Source: JALZKA01 sp963753385
Lineage (GTDB): Bacteria > Actinomycetota > Thermoleophilia > Solirubrobacterales > 70-9
Assembly (NCBI GenBank): GCA_963753385.1
Contig: CAVWCC010000008.1
Span: forward strand, 682,001 to 746,000
DNA length: 64,000 nt
Direction: 5' to 3'
The translations under genes were made by a program, and so were the position numbers. The notes below the pieces were generated by a model. That model was not told where the DNA came from. It saw only the letters and a list, made by a program, of their open reading frames with translations, and ran no database searches. Positions 18,311 through 29,047 of the stretch are shown one piece after another. The stretch's first letter is position 1. Every line of letters starts with the position of its first letter.

Positions 18311-19189
18311 ATGGGATACTCGTCGCGCTATCACGTCGCCTCGCTGGCAGCGGTCTTCATCGCGCTGGCGGTGGGGATCCTGATCGGCGCCTCCCTCGGA
18401 AGCGACGTCATCTCCGGTGCGGCGGACCGGCTCGAGGAGGACCTCAGCTCGGATCTCGACCAGGTTCGGGCCGAGAACGCAGACCTCCGCGACGAGTTGG
18501 CGTTCGAGGAGCGGTTCTCGGCCGAACTCGCGCCGGCGGTGATGGCGGACCGGCTCGCAGCGGAGGAGTTCGCGCTGATCGGCCTTGGCGACATCGACAC
18601 GACAACGATGCGGGACGACGTCGAGGGGGCCCTCGAACCGGCCGGCGGCACGTTGACCCTGGTCGGGAGCGTCCAGGAGCCGCCCGATGCCGACGCGCTC
18701 ACGGAACAGCTTCTGAGCTCGAGCGAGCGTCGCGACGATGGCGCGGTCGAGCTCGCAGCCGAGCGTGCGGGGCGGTTGCTGGCGGGCGGGGGCGAGCTGC
18801 CGTCGGAGCTGATCTCGACCCTGATGTCCGAGTTCTCGGGCAACCCGCAGGGCCTCGATGGCGTGGTCATCGCTCGGTCACGGCCCGCGGAGCTCAGCGG
18901 GCGGGAGGCGGAGGAGACGGAGCAGCTCGAGGTCGGGCTGATCCGGGGGCTGGTCGACGCCGGGGTGCGGGTCGTCGGCGCCGAGCGCGAGGACACCGAA
19001 CCGTCCTCGATCGAGTTCTTCGACTCGCAGGGATTGGCCAGCGTCGACAACATCGACCAGCTGCCCGGCAAGGTCGCCCTGGTCCTGGCGCTCGACGGGG
19101 CGGACGGCAGCTACGGCGTCAAGGAAACGGCCGACAGCCTGCTACCCGACCTGATCGATCCTTCAACCACGGAGACGGGCGCGAACTGA
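18311..19189 (+). CDS. steB: SteB/MctB-type membrane-anchored coiled-coil protein
   Basis: 292 residues: an N-terminal helix (HVASLAAVFIALAVGILIGA), then a coiled coil (DRLEEDLSSDLDQVRAEN) and an extracytoplasmic domain. Annotated in databases as copper transporter (MctB) family; in the steA context it is more likely the SteB partner of SteA in cell division. Its stop codon overlaps the start of the next gene by one base (TGATG), pointing to an operon. Confidence 0.82.
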   Translation: MGYSSRYHVASLAAVFIALAVGILIGASLGSDVISGAADRLEEDLSSDLDQVRAENADLRDELAFEERFSAELAPAVMADRLAAEEFALIGLGDIDTTTMRDDVEGALEPAGGTLTLVGSVQEPPDADALTEQLLSSSERRDDGAVELAAERAGRLLAGGGELPSELISTLMSEFSGNPQGLDGVVIARSRPAELSGREAEETEQLEVGLIRGLVDAGVRVVGAEREDTEPSSIEFFDSQGLASVDNIDQLPGKVALVLALDGADGSYGVKETADSLLPDLIDPSTTETGAN

Positions 19190-20025
19190 TGCTCTCGGGG
19201 TTGGTGCTCTCGGCGGCCCTGGCCGCTGTCTTCGCCGGGCCCTGGCTGAGCGACATGGCGCGGTCCGGCCTGGTGCGGACGAACTTCCGCGGCCGCGAGG
19301 TCGCGTTCCCCGCCGGCGCCGTGCTGATCGCCTGCTCGCTCCTGGCACTCGCGCCGCTCGCGGTGCTCGACGACCGCGCCGACCTCGACCTGCTCGACCC
19401 GGAGCTGCGCCGCTGGGCGGTCTATGTGCTCGGGGTGGCGATGCTGGGGCTGCTGGACGACGCGCTCGGCCGTGGGGCTGCCGCCGACACCGCGCGAGGC
19501 TGGCGCGGCCACGCGCGGGCGGTCCTGGAAGGACGCTTCTCGACCGGGGCGATCAAGGCGGTCGGCGCGCTCGCGCTGGCGGCCTATGCGGCGTCGGGCC
19601 GCGGCCAGGAGGGATTCGACTACGTCGCGGACCTGGCGCTCCTCCTGCTCGCCACGAACCTGTTCAACCTGCTCGACCTGCGGCCGGGACGCGTCGAGAA
19701 GGTGTTCGTGGCCCTCCTCGCGGGGCTCTGCATCGGCGGCACCACGGTCGAGCCGCTCGAGCTCGTTGGGGTGTTCGTCGGGCCGGTCCTCGTGGTGGGG
19801 TGGTTCACCCTGCGCGAGCGGGCGATGCTGGGCGACACCGGCTCGAACCTGATCGGCGCGCTGGCGGGGGTCGCGATGCTCGAGACGCTCGACGAGACGG
19901 GCAGGCTGGTGGCGCTCGCCATCGTCGCCGCGCTCACGATCTACGCGGAGTTCCGGTCGATTTCGGAAACGATCGAGCGCGTTCCGCCACTGCGGGCTCT
20001 AGACTCGCTCGGCAGAGTTGGTTAG
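19189..20025 (+). CDS. MraY/WecA-like polyprenyl-phosphate glycosyl-phosphotransferase family membrane protein
   Basis: 278 residues with about eight membrane segments. LGLLDDALGR resembles the catalytic Asp-Asp motif, NLFNLLDLRPGRVEK the nucleotide/sugar motif, and LGDTGSNLIGALAG the third conserved loop of the PNPT superfamily. These enzymes join a sugar phosphate to undecaprenyl phosphate. It is shorter than MraY (about 360), so substrate cannot be named. Its place between steB and pyrG suggests an envelope role tied to division. Confidence 0.75.
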   Translation: MLSGLVLSAALAAVFAGPWLSDMARSGLVRTNFRGREVAFPAGAVLIACSLLALAPLAVLDDRADLDLLDPELRRWAVYVLGVAMLGLLDDALGRGAAADTARGWRGHARAVLEGRFSTGAIKAVGALALAAYAASGRGQEGFDYVADLALLLLATNLFNLLDLRPGRVEKVFVALLAGLCIGGTTVEPLELVGVFVGPVLVVGWFTLRERAMLGDTGSNLIGALAGVAMLETLDETGRLVALAIVAALTIYAEFRSISETIERVPPLRALDSLGRVG

Positions 20026-20040
20026 CGGCACTGAGACGAT

Positions 20041-21732
<1,692 letters not shown>

Positions 21733-21741
21733 CCCGGCCAG

Positions 21742-21747
21742 TATCGT
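21742..21747 (+). promoter_or_regulatory. -10 hexamer TATCGT before the 21754 methyltransferase
   Basis: TATCGT is six bases upstream of the GTG start, with no Shine-Dalgarno in between. Confidence 0.45.
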
Positions 21748-21753
21748 CGCCCT

Positions 21754-22593
21754 GTGGTCGATCTCGATCAGTACCGCTCGGAGTCGCAGTCCAGGTGGGA
21801 CGAGAACGCGGGACCCTGGGCGCGCCACCGCGCGTACCTGTGGGGGCAGACGGAGCCGATCAGCCGCCGGTTGATCGATCGCCTCGATCCGAAACTGGGT
21901 GAGACGATCCTCGACGTCGCGGCGGGCACCGGAGACACTGGCTTCCTCGCGGCGGAGCGGGTCGGCGCCGACGGGAAGCTGATCACCACGGACTTTGCCC
22001 GGCCGATGGTCGAGGAAGCCCGGCGGGTGGGCGAGGCCCGCGGCCTCGGGAACGTGGAGTACCGGGTGCTCGACGCCGAGCGGATGGATTTGGAGGACTC
22101 GTCCGTGGACGGCGTGGTCAGCCGCTGGGGCTACATGCTGATGGCGGATCCCGGGCTCGCGCTCACGGAGACCCGGCGCGTCCTTCGCAACGGCGGCCAC
22201 CTGAGCTTCGCGGTCTGGGGGCCTCCGGAGCGGAACCCCTGGGCGGCGATCCCGGTGATGGAGATGGTCTCGCGCGGCCACGTCCCGCCGCCCGAGCCCG
22301 GAGCGCCGGGGATGTTCGCGATGGGTGACACGGCGCGAATCACGGAGCTGGTCGTGGGGGCGGGATTCGCCGAGCCCGAGATCGAGCAGTTCGAGTTCAG
22401 CTGGGAGTACGACGGCGCCGACGGACACTGGGCGCTGGTGACGGAGCTGTCGGCACCGCTGGCCGCTGCCCTTGACGCGCTTGACGAGGACGAGCGCGAA
22501 TCCGTGCGGATCGCGGTGCGCGAGAGGATCGAGCCGCTGATCGTCGAGCACGGGGGCGTGCCCGGGCTCTGTCACCTCGTCCTCGCGTCGTAG
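21754..22593 (+). CDS. UbiE-like class I SAM-dependent methyltransferase
   Basis: 279 residues. SAM motif I is ILDVAAGTGDTGFLA, and motif II is FARPMVEEARRVGEARG with VEYRVLDAERMDLEDSSVDG, typical of small-molecule or quinone-type methyltransferases. Substrate unknown. It sits between pyrG and a peptidase gene in the forward run and has its own leaderless-type promoter, so it may be expressed independently. Confidence 0.82.
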   Translation: MVDLDQYRSESQSRWDENAGPWARHRAYLWGQTEPISRRLIDRLDPKLGETILDVAAGTGDTGFLAAERVGADGKLITTDFARPMVEEARRVGEARGLGNVEYRVLDAERMDLEDSSVDGVVSRWGYMLMADPGLALTETRRVLRNGGHLSFAVWGPPERNPWAAIPVMEMVSRGHVPPPEPGAPGMFAMGDTARITELVVGAGFAEPEIEQFEFSWEYDGADGHWALVTELSAPLAAALDALDEDERESVRIAVRERIEPLIVEHGGVPGLCHLVLAS

Positions 22594-22602
22594 CCACCGG
22601 CC

Positions 22603-23727
22603 GTGGCCGACGACCGCCTGCTCGACCGGTTCGTCCGGCTCTGCGAGATCGCGAGCCCGACCGGGAGCGAGCGTGCGGTCGCGGACGACGTGCTGGCCGA
22701 GCTTCGTGGCCTCGGGGTCGAGGCGCAGGAGGACGGCGCGGCCGGTCCCGCCCGTGCCGGCGCCGGCAACCTGATCGCGCGGGTGCCCGGCCGAGGCGAG
22801 GGCCACGCAGCGTTCTTCGCCCACCTCGACACGGTTCCGCACTCAGAACCGGTGAAGGTGGAGCTCTTGAACGGGGTGTTTCGCAGCGCCGGGGAGACGA
22901 TCCTCGGGGCCGACAACAAGGCCGCCGTCACGGTGCTGGTCGAGCTGGCGGCGCGTGCGGTCGAGACAGGCCCGCCTCCCGTCGGGCTCGAGCTCGTGTT
23001 CACCGTGGCCGAGGAGGACGGCCTTCGCGGCGCGAAGGAGCTCGATGTCTCGGCGCTCCGCTCGCCGTTCGGATTCGTCCTCGACCACGCGACGCCGATC
23101 GGCGAGATCATCACCGCGGCGCCCACCTACAACCGGGTCGTCGCCGAGTTCGAGGGGATCGAGGCGCATTCCGGGATTCGGCCCGAGGACGGTCGCAACG
23201 CGATCACGGCCGCGGGGCACGCGGTGAGCGCGATGCGGCTGGGCCGGCTCGACGACGAGACGACCGCGAACGTCGGTGTGATCCGCGGCGGCACGGCGTC
23301 GAACGTGGTCGCCGGGGAATGCCGGCTCGAGGCTGAGGCGCGGAGCATCGACGACGCGAAGGCGGCAAGCGCGACGGCGGGCCTCGTCGACGCCTGTACC
23401 TGGGCTGCGACCGAGGTGGGGTGCGACGTGGACGTGGACGTGATCGAGATGTTCCGCGGCTATCGCCTGCCGTCGAGCGCGCGGTCCGTGCGGCTCGCAC
23501 GGGAGGCGCTGACGCGTTGCGGGATCGAGCCGCGGGAGACGGCGACGGGCGGCGGCAGCGATGCCAATGCGCTGATCGCGCAGGGGTTCGAGAGCGTGCT
23601 CCTCGCAAACGGCACCGAGGCCAACCACACGTCGAGCGAGAGCGTCGCGTCGGCGCGGATCGCCGAGATGCTCGCGGTCTGCCAAGCGCTGTGTGAGCTT
23701 GCGGCGGGGGACGGGACTTCGGCATGA
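22603..23727 (+). CDS. M20/M42-family metallopeptidase (PepT-like)
   Basis: 374 residues. Di-zinc ligands can be traced: FFAHLDTVP, ILGADNKAAVT (bridging Asp), VAEEDGLRGAKEL (Glu pair), FVLDHATP, and the C-terminal TEANHTSSE His. A lid domain (HSGIRPEDGRNAITAAGHAV) is inserted in the middle. The order resembles tripeptide aminopeptidases. GTG start. It overlaps the following DUF3866 gene by four bases (ATGA). Confidence 0.85.
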   Translation: MADDRLLDRFVRLCEIASPTGSERAVADDVLAELRGLGVEAQEDGAAGPARAGAGNLIARVPGRGEGHAAFFAHLDTVPHSEPVKVELLNGVFRSAGETILGADNKAAVTVLVELAARAVETGPPPVGLELVFTVAEEDGLRGAKELDVSALRSPFGFVLDHATPIGEIITAAPTYNRVVAEFEGIEAHSGIRPEDGRNAITAAGHAVSAMRLGRLDDETTANVGVIRGGTASNVVAGECRLEAEARSIDDAKAASATAGLVDACTWAATEVGCDVDVDVIEMFRGYRLPSSARSVRLAREALTRCGIEPRETATGGGSDANALIAQGFESVLLANGTEANHTSSESVASARIAEMLAVCQALCELAAGDGTSA

Positions 23728-24797
23728 CGCTCAAGCTGCGTCGCGGCACGGTGGTCTCCGAGGACCCGCTGACGGTCGAGGTCGAGGGCGAGCGGCGGAG
23801 CGCCTGGGCCGACGAGGCGCTGGTCGGCGAGGTCCGGACGGGCGACGAGGTGATCGTGAACACCGAGGCGCTCGACCTCGGGCTGGGCTCTGGCGGCTTC
23901 GACGTGGTGCACGTGAACCTGACGCGCGGGCTCGAGGCGCCGGGCGCCGCCGGCTCACACGTGATGAAGCTGAACTACACGTCACTTCAGCATGCCGTGG
24001 CGCCGCTCGAGCCGGAACTGCACGCCGAGGACGCCGAGGCGGTTGCGATGCCGGTTCTCGTGGTGCACCTGCACGGCCAGCTCGCGCCGGTGCTCTGGGC
24101 CTCGGCGCAGGCTCGCGACGATCTCCGAATCGGGTTCCTGCAGACGCCGGGCGGCGCGCTTCCGGGCGGCCTGTCGAGGGACGTGGCGGACCTTCGGGAG
24201 CGCGGCCTGCTCGCCGGGTACGTCACGGCCGGAGCGGCGTACGGCGGCGAGCACGAGGCGATCAGCGTCGCGGGCGGGATTGACGCGGCGGCCAGGGTGC
24301 TCGGGTGGGACGCGTGCGTCGCCGGGCCAGGGCCCGGCATCCTCGGCTCTGCCAGCAGGCTCGGGCACGGGGGAGTGGCGGCGCTCGCCACGGCGCATGC
24401 GGCGCTCGCGCTCGGGATGCCGACGCTCTTGGCCCCGCGGCTCTCGAGCTCCGACCCGCGGCCGCGCCATCGCGGCCTCAGCCACCACAGCCGGACCGTG
24501 CTCGAGTTGCTGCTGGCGCCCGTGCGGGTTCCGGTCCCCGAGATCGAGACGGAGGGCTGGCCTCTGCTGGGGCCGGAGGCGCCGGAGGGAGGGTCCCGGC
24601 AGGAGGCGCTCGAGGACCTGATCGCGGTGACCAAGGATCGGCACGACCTCGCCGTGGAGTCGGTGGACCTCGCGGGGTATGCGGCGAGCGGTCTGCCGAC
24701 CCGGACCATGGGCCGTGACCTGGACCAGGACCCGCTGTTCTTCGCGGCGGCGCTGGCGGCGGGCTCGGCGCTCGCCGGAGCGGCCGCCAGGGGCTGA
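23724..24797 (+). CDS. DUF3866 family protein
   Basis: 357 residues of the actinobacterial DUF3866 family, function unknown. Recognisable stretches are GDEVIVNTEALDLGLGSGG, HVMKLNYTSLQ, and GPGILGSASRLGHGGVAALA with a Gly-rich loop. The C-terminus is TMGRDLDQDPLFFAAALAAG. It is translationally coupled to the peptidase upstream and followed 1 base later by the Nudix gene. Confidence 0.85.
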   Translation: MTLKLRRGTVVSEDPLTVEVEGERRSAWADEALVGEVRTGDEVIVNTEALDLGLGSGGFDVVHVNLTRGLEAPGAAGSHVMKLNYTSLQHAVAPLEPELHAEDAEAVAMPVLVVHLHGQLAPVLWASAQARDDLRIGFLQTPGGALPGGLSRDVADLRERGLLAGYVTAGAAYGGEHEAISVAGGIDAAARVLGWDACVAGPGPGILGSASRLGHGGVAALATAHAALALGMPTLLAPRLSSSDPRPRHRGLSHHSRTVLELLLAPVRVPVPEIETEGWPLLGPEAPEGGSRQEALEDLIAVTKDRHDLAVESVDLAGYAASGLPTRTMGRDLDQDPLFFAAALAAGSALAGAAARG

Positions 24798-24798
24798 C

Positions 24799-25323
24799 GT
24801 GGAGCGGATCGACTCGAAGGTCGTTCACGAGGGGCCACGCCTGACGGTTCGCCAGGAGCGCTGGCGGCATCCGGACGGCAGCGAGTCCGACCGGGAACTG
24901 GCCGACGTCGAGGATGCGGTCACGGTCGTGGCGCACGACGACGAGTTCGTCTACATGGTCCGCCAGCCGCGCGAGGCCGTGGGCGAGCCCGCGCTGCTCG
25001 AACTGCCGGCGGGGAAGCTCGACGTCGAGGGCGAGAGCCCGCTCGAATGTGCGCAGCGGGAGCTGGTCGAGGAGATCGGCCGGTCGGCGGGCGACTGGCG
25101 CGAGCTGAAGCGCTTCTACCCGACGCCGGGCCTCGCGCGGGAAGCGATGACGCTGTTCATCGCGACGGGACTCGAGGCGGTGGAGGGCCATGCGCCCGAT
25201 CCCGAGGAGCGAATCGAGGTCGTTCCCTGGCCGCTTGACGATCTCGATGGCGCGATCGCGGAGTGCGAGGACGCGAAGTCGCTGATCGGCCTGTACATGC
25301 TGCGCGACCTGTTGACGGGCTGA
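24799..25323 (+). CDS. Nudix hydrolase, ADP-ribose pyrophosphatase type
   Basis: 174 residues with a complete Nudix box (G...E...RELVEEIG) and preceding PALLELPAGKLD, which is characteristic of ADP-ribose diphosphatases that hydrolyse ADP-ribose to AMP and ribose 5-phosphate. GTG start two bases after the DUF3866 stop. The nudix-xerD order after pyrG is conserved in actinobacteria. Confidence 0.88.
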   Translation: MERIDSKVVHEGPRLTVRQERWRHPDGSESDRELADVEDAVTVVAHDDEFVYMVRQPREAVGEPALLELPAGKLDVEGESPLECAQRELVEEIGRSAGDWRELKRFYPTPGLAREAMTLFIATGLEAVEGHAPDPEERIEVVPWPLDDLDGAIAECEDAKSLIGLYMLRDLLTG

Positions 25324-25386
25324 CGCCGGCGCGCACGATGGGCTGCACGGGCAGGGGACGCCCGTGTCGAGTGGAAACCGGGCGCC

Positions 25387-26356
25387 ATGGCGGTTGCGGT
25401 CAAGCCGACGGAGGAGCGGAAGGTCGAGGCGCGGTTCGAGGCGCTCGTCCTCGACTTCCTGGCCTATCTGGAGTTCGAGCGCGGGCTCGCGCGGAACACG
25501 CTCGACGCCTATCGCACGGACCTGCTGCAGTTCGGCGTCTTCCTCGCGGCGCGGGGCCGCGGCGCCACCGACGTGGAGCGGGCCGACGTGGCCGACTTCC
25601 TCGCCGATCTTGCGACCGGGAAGCCGGCCGCGAACGGGGTCGAGGGGCGGGCGCCGTCCTCGCCGGCGACGATCAGCCGCAAGACCGCGTGCCTGCGGTC
25701 CTTCTACCGGCACCTGCGCCGGGAGGAGCTGATCGACGCCGATCCCACGGCGACGGTCGAGCCGCCCGCCAAGAGCCGAAAGCTTCCGCAGGTGCTTAGC
25801 CACGGCGAGGTGACGAAGTTGCTCGACAGCGCGAAGGGCAGCGATCCGATCGACCTGCGCGACCGGGCGCTCCTGGAGCTGATGTACGGGTGCGGGCTGC
25901 GGGCGTCGGAGGCGGTTGGGCTCGAGCTGACGGACATCGATCTGCGTCGGGGCTTCGTTCGCCCGCACGGCAAGGGCTCGAAGGAGCGGATGGTCCCGCT
26001 CGGAAGCGGCCGCCGCCGGAGCGATCCAGCGCTACCTGCGTTCGGGCCGGCCGGAGCTGGTCGGGTCGCGCCCGGAGCGCGGGCTGTTCGTGAACTTCCG
26101 CGGCGGGCCGCTGACCCGCCAGGGCCTCTACAAGATCATCCAGCGCCACGCAAAGGCAGCGGGGCTTGAGGGCAAGATGAGCCCGCACACTCTTCGCCAC
26201 ACGTTCGCTACGCACCTGCTCTCGGGCGGGTGCGACCTGCGCTCGGTCCAGGAGATGCTGGGCCACGCGGACGTGTCGACGACGCAGCTCTACACGCACC
26301 TCTCGACCGAGCGGATCAAAGAGGTGTATTTCAAGGCACACCCACGGGCCACCTGA
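25387..26356 (+). CDS. xerD: tyrosine recombinase XerD, frameshifted
   Basis: Chromosome-dimer resolvase acting at dif with XerC. The N-terminal SAM-like core-binding domain is FLAYLEFERGLARNTLDAYR. The catalytic domain has YGCGLRASEAVGLEL (Arg), HGKGSKERMVPLG (Lys), SPHTLRHTFATHLL (HxxR), MLGHADVSTTQLYTHL (His, Tyr). The frame breaks at about 26008: one extra G after CTCGGAAGC; removing it gives VPLGSAAAGAIQRYLRSG. Corrected length is about 322 residues. Probably a sequence error, since XerD is nearly universal. Confidence 0.92.
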
Positions 26357-26370
26357 GCTGAGCGCCGCTC

Positions 26371-26376
26371 TAAGCT
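26371..26376 (+). promoter_or_regulatory. -10 hexamer TAAGCT before mutM
   Basis: TAAGCT lies six bases before the mutM GTG; the same geometry as at nusB, dgt and dnaG. Confidence 0.5.
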
Positions 26377-26382
26377 CGGCGC

Positions 26383-27237
26383 GTGCCCGAGCTGCCCGAG
26401 GTCGAGACGATTCGCCGCCAGCTCGAGCCGGTGTTGGTGGGCCGGCGGATCGAGGATGTGCGGGTGCTCGACGAGCGGTGGACGCGCCCAGAGCCGCCGC
26501 GCGCGGTGGAGGCGGAGCTCAAGGGGCGGCGGATCGAAAGCGTGGGCCGGAGGGGGAAGTACCTGATCGTGGGGCTCGAAGGCGATCGGTTCCTCGCGAT
26601 ACACCTGCGAATGACAGGGAATCTGCTGCTGGCGGGCGCGGACTCGGACTCGCGGTTCTTGCGGGTTGCGTTCGAGCTGGATGACGGCCAGGAGCTGTGG
26701 TTCACTGACGCACGGCGGTTTGGGCATGGGGTCGTGCTGACGGCTGAGGAGCTTGGCCCGTACCTCGAGGCGCGGCTCGGAGTTGAACCGCTCGGCGGTG
26801 AGCTGACGGGCGATGGGCTGCTGCGGCTTGCTGAGGGGCGCACCGCGCCGCTCAAGTCGTTCCTGCTCGACCAGCGACGGGTGGCGGGGATCGGGAACAT
26901 CTACGCGGACGAGGCGCTGTGGCGCGCGGAGTTGCATCCGCTCTCCCCGGCGGGGTCGATGCGCGCCGAGCATTCGGAGGCGCTTGTCGAAGGGATCGTC
27001 GAGGCACTCGAGGCGGGGCTTGCGAACGGCGGCTCGTCGATCGACGACTACCGGGATGCGCGCGGCGAGATGGGCTCGATGCAGGACGAGTTCGTGGTCC
27101 ACACGCGCGAGGGGCAGGAGTGTCTGCGCTGCGGGGGCGAGATCCGGCGGGTGGTGGTCGGCGGGCGCTCGACGTACTTCTGCCCGGACTGTCAGGTCCG
27201 GCTTCGCCGCCGTCGGCGGAAGCGGGCGAAGCGGTGA
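26383..27237 (+). CDS. mutM: formamidopyrimidine-DNA glycosylase
   Basis: 284 residues. The N-terminal catalytic Pro-Glu is intact (PELPEVETIRRQLEPVL after the initiator). The helix-two-turn-helix contains GIGNIYADEALW, and the C-terminal zinc finger is CLRCGGEIRRVVV...FCPDCQ. It removes oxidised purines such as 8-oxoguanine and nicks the strand. GTG start. The stop overlaps the next gene's GTG. Confidence 0.95.
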   Translation: MPELPEVETIRRQLEPVLVGRRIEDVRVLDERWTRPEPPRAVEAELKGRRIESVGRRGKYLIVGLEGDRFLAIHLRMTGNLLLAGADSDSRFLRVAFELDDGQELWFTDARRFGHGVVLTAEELGPYLEARLGVEPLGGELTGDGLLRLAEGRTAPLKSFLLDQRRVAGIGNIYADEALWRAELHPLSPAGSMRAEHSEALVEGIVEALEAGLANGGSSIDDYRDARGEMGSMQDEFVVHTREGQECLRCGGEIRRVVVGGRSTYFCPDCQVRLRRRRRKRAKR

Positions 27238-28178
27238 GCGAATCGCTTGCGCCGCCGGCCGGTTTCCGGATCGGGCATTGGAGCGATCCGGAGGGCCGGA
27301 CGGGGTGCACGGTCGTGATCGCCCCCGATGGGGCCCGGGGCGGGGTGGACGTGCGGGGCGGCGGCCCCGGCACGAGGGAGACGGATGTGATCAGCCCGCT
27401 GGCCGGGACCGATCGGGTGACGGCGGTGATGCTTGCCGGTGGCAGCGCGTACGGACTGGCCGCGGCGGACGGGGCGATGCGCTGGCTCGAGGAGCGGGGA
27501 ATCGGCTACCTGACGCCCGCGGGCGTGGTGCCGATCGTCCCGGCAGCGATCGTCTACGACCTGGCTGAGGGGGATCCGGCCGCTCGTCCGGGGCCCGATG
27601 CCGGGTACGCGGCCTGCGAGGCGGCCGTCGAGGGCGTGCCGGAGCGTGGACAGGTGGGCGCGGGGAGCGGGACGGCGGCGAGCAAGGTGCTCGGCAGGGA
27701 GAACGCGGTCCCGTCGGGCGTGGGGTACGCCGCGGAGCGCACGGGCGGCGGCGCCCTGGTGGCGGCGCTGGCCGTCGCGAACCCGTTCGGCGACGTCATC
27801 GGCGCGGATGGGCAGCCGGTGGCGGCGTGCCGGGATGCGGATGGGCGACCGGTGCGCACGGCCGAGGTCGTCGCGACGATGGCGGAGCCGCCCGACCCGT
27901 TCAAGATGCAGCCGGGGAACACGACGCTGCTGTGCGTGATGACGGATCTCGAGCTTTCGAAGGCGGAATGCGCGCGCGTGGCACGGGCCGCCGCTGCGGG
28001 ATTGCCCAGGGCGGTCGAGCCGGTGTTCACGGACGTCGACGGCGATGTCGTGTTCTGCCTGGCTTCGGGGGACGGGCCGGGGGCCGATCGGTTCGACGTG
28101 CTGCAGGCGCAGACGGTCGCCGCCCGGGTGGCCGCCGACGCGATTCGGGACGCGGTGCTCTCCAGTGCTCGAGGGTGA
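27234..28178 (+). CDS. P1 family peptidase (DmpA/NylC-type, autoprocessed)
   Basis: 314 residues. The N-terminal half has GFRIGHWSDPEGRTGCTV and VMLAGGSAYGLAAADG; the mid region has GAGSGTAASKVLG. The conserved PGNTTLLCVMTD contains the Asn-Thr bond where members of this N-terminal-nucleophile family cleave themselves to expose the catalytic Thr/Ser. Substrates in the family range from beta-aminopeptides to nylon oligomers; none can be assigned here. GTG start overlapping the mutM stop. Confidence 0.88.
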   Translation: MSESLAPPAGFRIGHWSDPEGRTGCTVVIAPDGARGGVDVRGGGPGTRETDVISPLAGTDRVTAVMLAGGSAYGLAAADGAMRWLEERGIGYLTPAGVVPIVPAAIVYDLAEGDPAARPGPDAGYAACEAAVEGVPERGQVGAGSGTAASKVLGRENAVPSGVGYAAERTGGGALVAALAVANPFGDVIGADGQPVAACRDADGRPVRTAEVVATMAEPPDPFKMQPGNTTLLCVMTDLELSKAECARVARAAAAGLPRAVEPVFTDVDGDVVFCLASGDGPGADRFDVLQAQTVAARVAADAIRDAVLSSARG

Positions 28179-28223
28179 ACGTCCCGCGAGGGGCGCTATA
28201 CACCCCCGGGAGGGACGTTCACC
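28174..28223. repeat. 12-bp perfect inverted repeat with nested arms
   Basis: GGTGAACGTCCC (28174-28185) and GGGACGTTCACC (28212-28223) are perfect complements. The left arm covers the stop codon of the P1 peptidase. GGGG and CCCC in the 26-base spacer can extend the fold. No T-run follows. It could be a terminator-like stem or a regulator site ahead of recO. Confidence 0.6.
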
Positions 28224-28262
28224 GAGCGGTTAGCCGTCCGGCGCTGGCGCGAGGATCCGGGT

Positions 28263-29018
28263 GTGCCCGGATCGTTCAAGACGGAGGCGGTGGTGCTCCG
28301 GTCGATCCGCTACGGGGAGGCGGATCGGGTGCTGCACCTGTACACGGCCGCGCGCGGCCGGCTGGGTGCGATCGCGAAGGGGTCGCGGAAGCCGCGCTCG
28401 CGGTTCGGCGGGCGGCTTGAGCCGTTCTTCCGGCTCGACCTGATCCTGCACGAGGGCAGGGGCGATCTGGCGACGGTGACGGGCGCGCACACGGTCGCGG
28501 CCCACGCCGGCCTGCGCGCGAACGGCCCGGCGCTGGGGGCGGCCGCGCGAGGCTGCGATGCGGTGCTGCGGTTGCTCGATTCGGCGGAGCCGAACCCGGC
28601 GGCGTACAACCTGCTGTGCAGGTATCTGGCGCTGCTCGACGGTGAGGACGAGGTTGCGACGGGCGGCGAGGGGGCGCGCGACGTGGACGGGGCGGCGGGG
28701 TTGGCGACCGCGCTTGCGTTCAGGCTGAAGCTGGCGCTGTCGGCCGGGTTCGCGCCGGAGCTGACGGCCTGTGCGCGCTGCGGCGAGGCGGGCGAGCTGC
28801 ATGCGTTCTCGGGCGCCGCGGGAGGCGTGGTGTGCGGCGCGTGCGAGCGCGATGGCTTCGAGATGTCGGCCGATGCGCACCGGTTCCTGCTCGATGCGCT
28901 CGGCAAGCCGCTGGCGCGGGCGCCGGTCGCGACGCCGGCGGCGCTGCGGCAGGCGGAGCGGGCGATCACCAGCACGCTCGAGCATCATGCGCACGTGCAA
29001 TTGCGCGCGGCCGCGTAG
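28263..29018 (+). CDS. recO: DNA repair protein RecO
   Basis: 251 residues. The N-terminal OB fold (FKTEAVVLRSIRYGEADRVL, followed by GRLGAIAKGSRKPRSRFGG) binds single-stranded DNA, and the helical C-terminus carries a four-cysteine zinc site (CARCGEAGELH...CGACE). RecO loads RecA with RecR/RecF. GTG start. Neighbouring dgt and dnaG are common partners in actinobacteria. Confidence 0.93.
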   Translation: MPGSFKTEAVVLRSIRYGEADRVLHLYTAARGRLGAIAKGSRKPRSRFGGRLEPFFRLDLILHEGRGDLATVTGAHTVAAHAGLRANGPALGAAARGCDAVLRLLDSAEPNPAAYNLLCRYLALLDGEDEVATGGEGARDVDGAAGLATALAFRLKLALSAGFAPELTACARCGEAGELHAFSGAAGGVVCGACERDGFEMSADAHRFLLDALGKPLARAPVATPAALRQAERAITSTLEHHAHVQLRAAA

Positions 29019-29047
29019 CTGACTCCACGGGCGGTTCGGTCATCATC

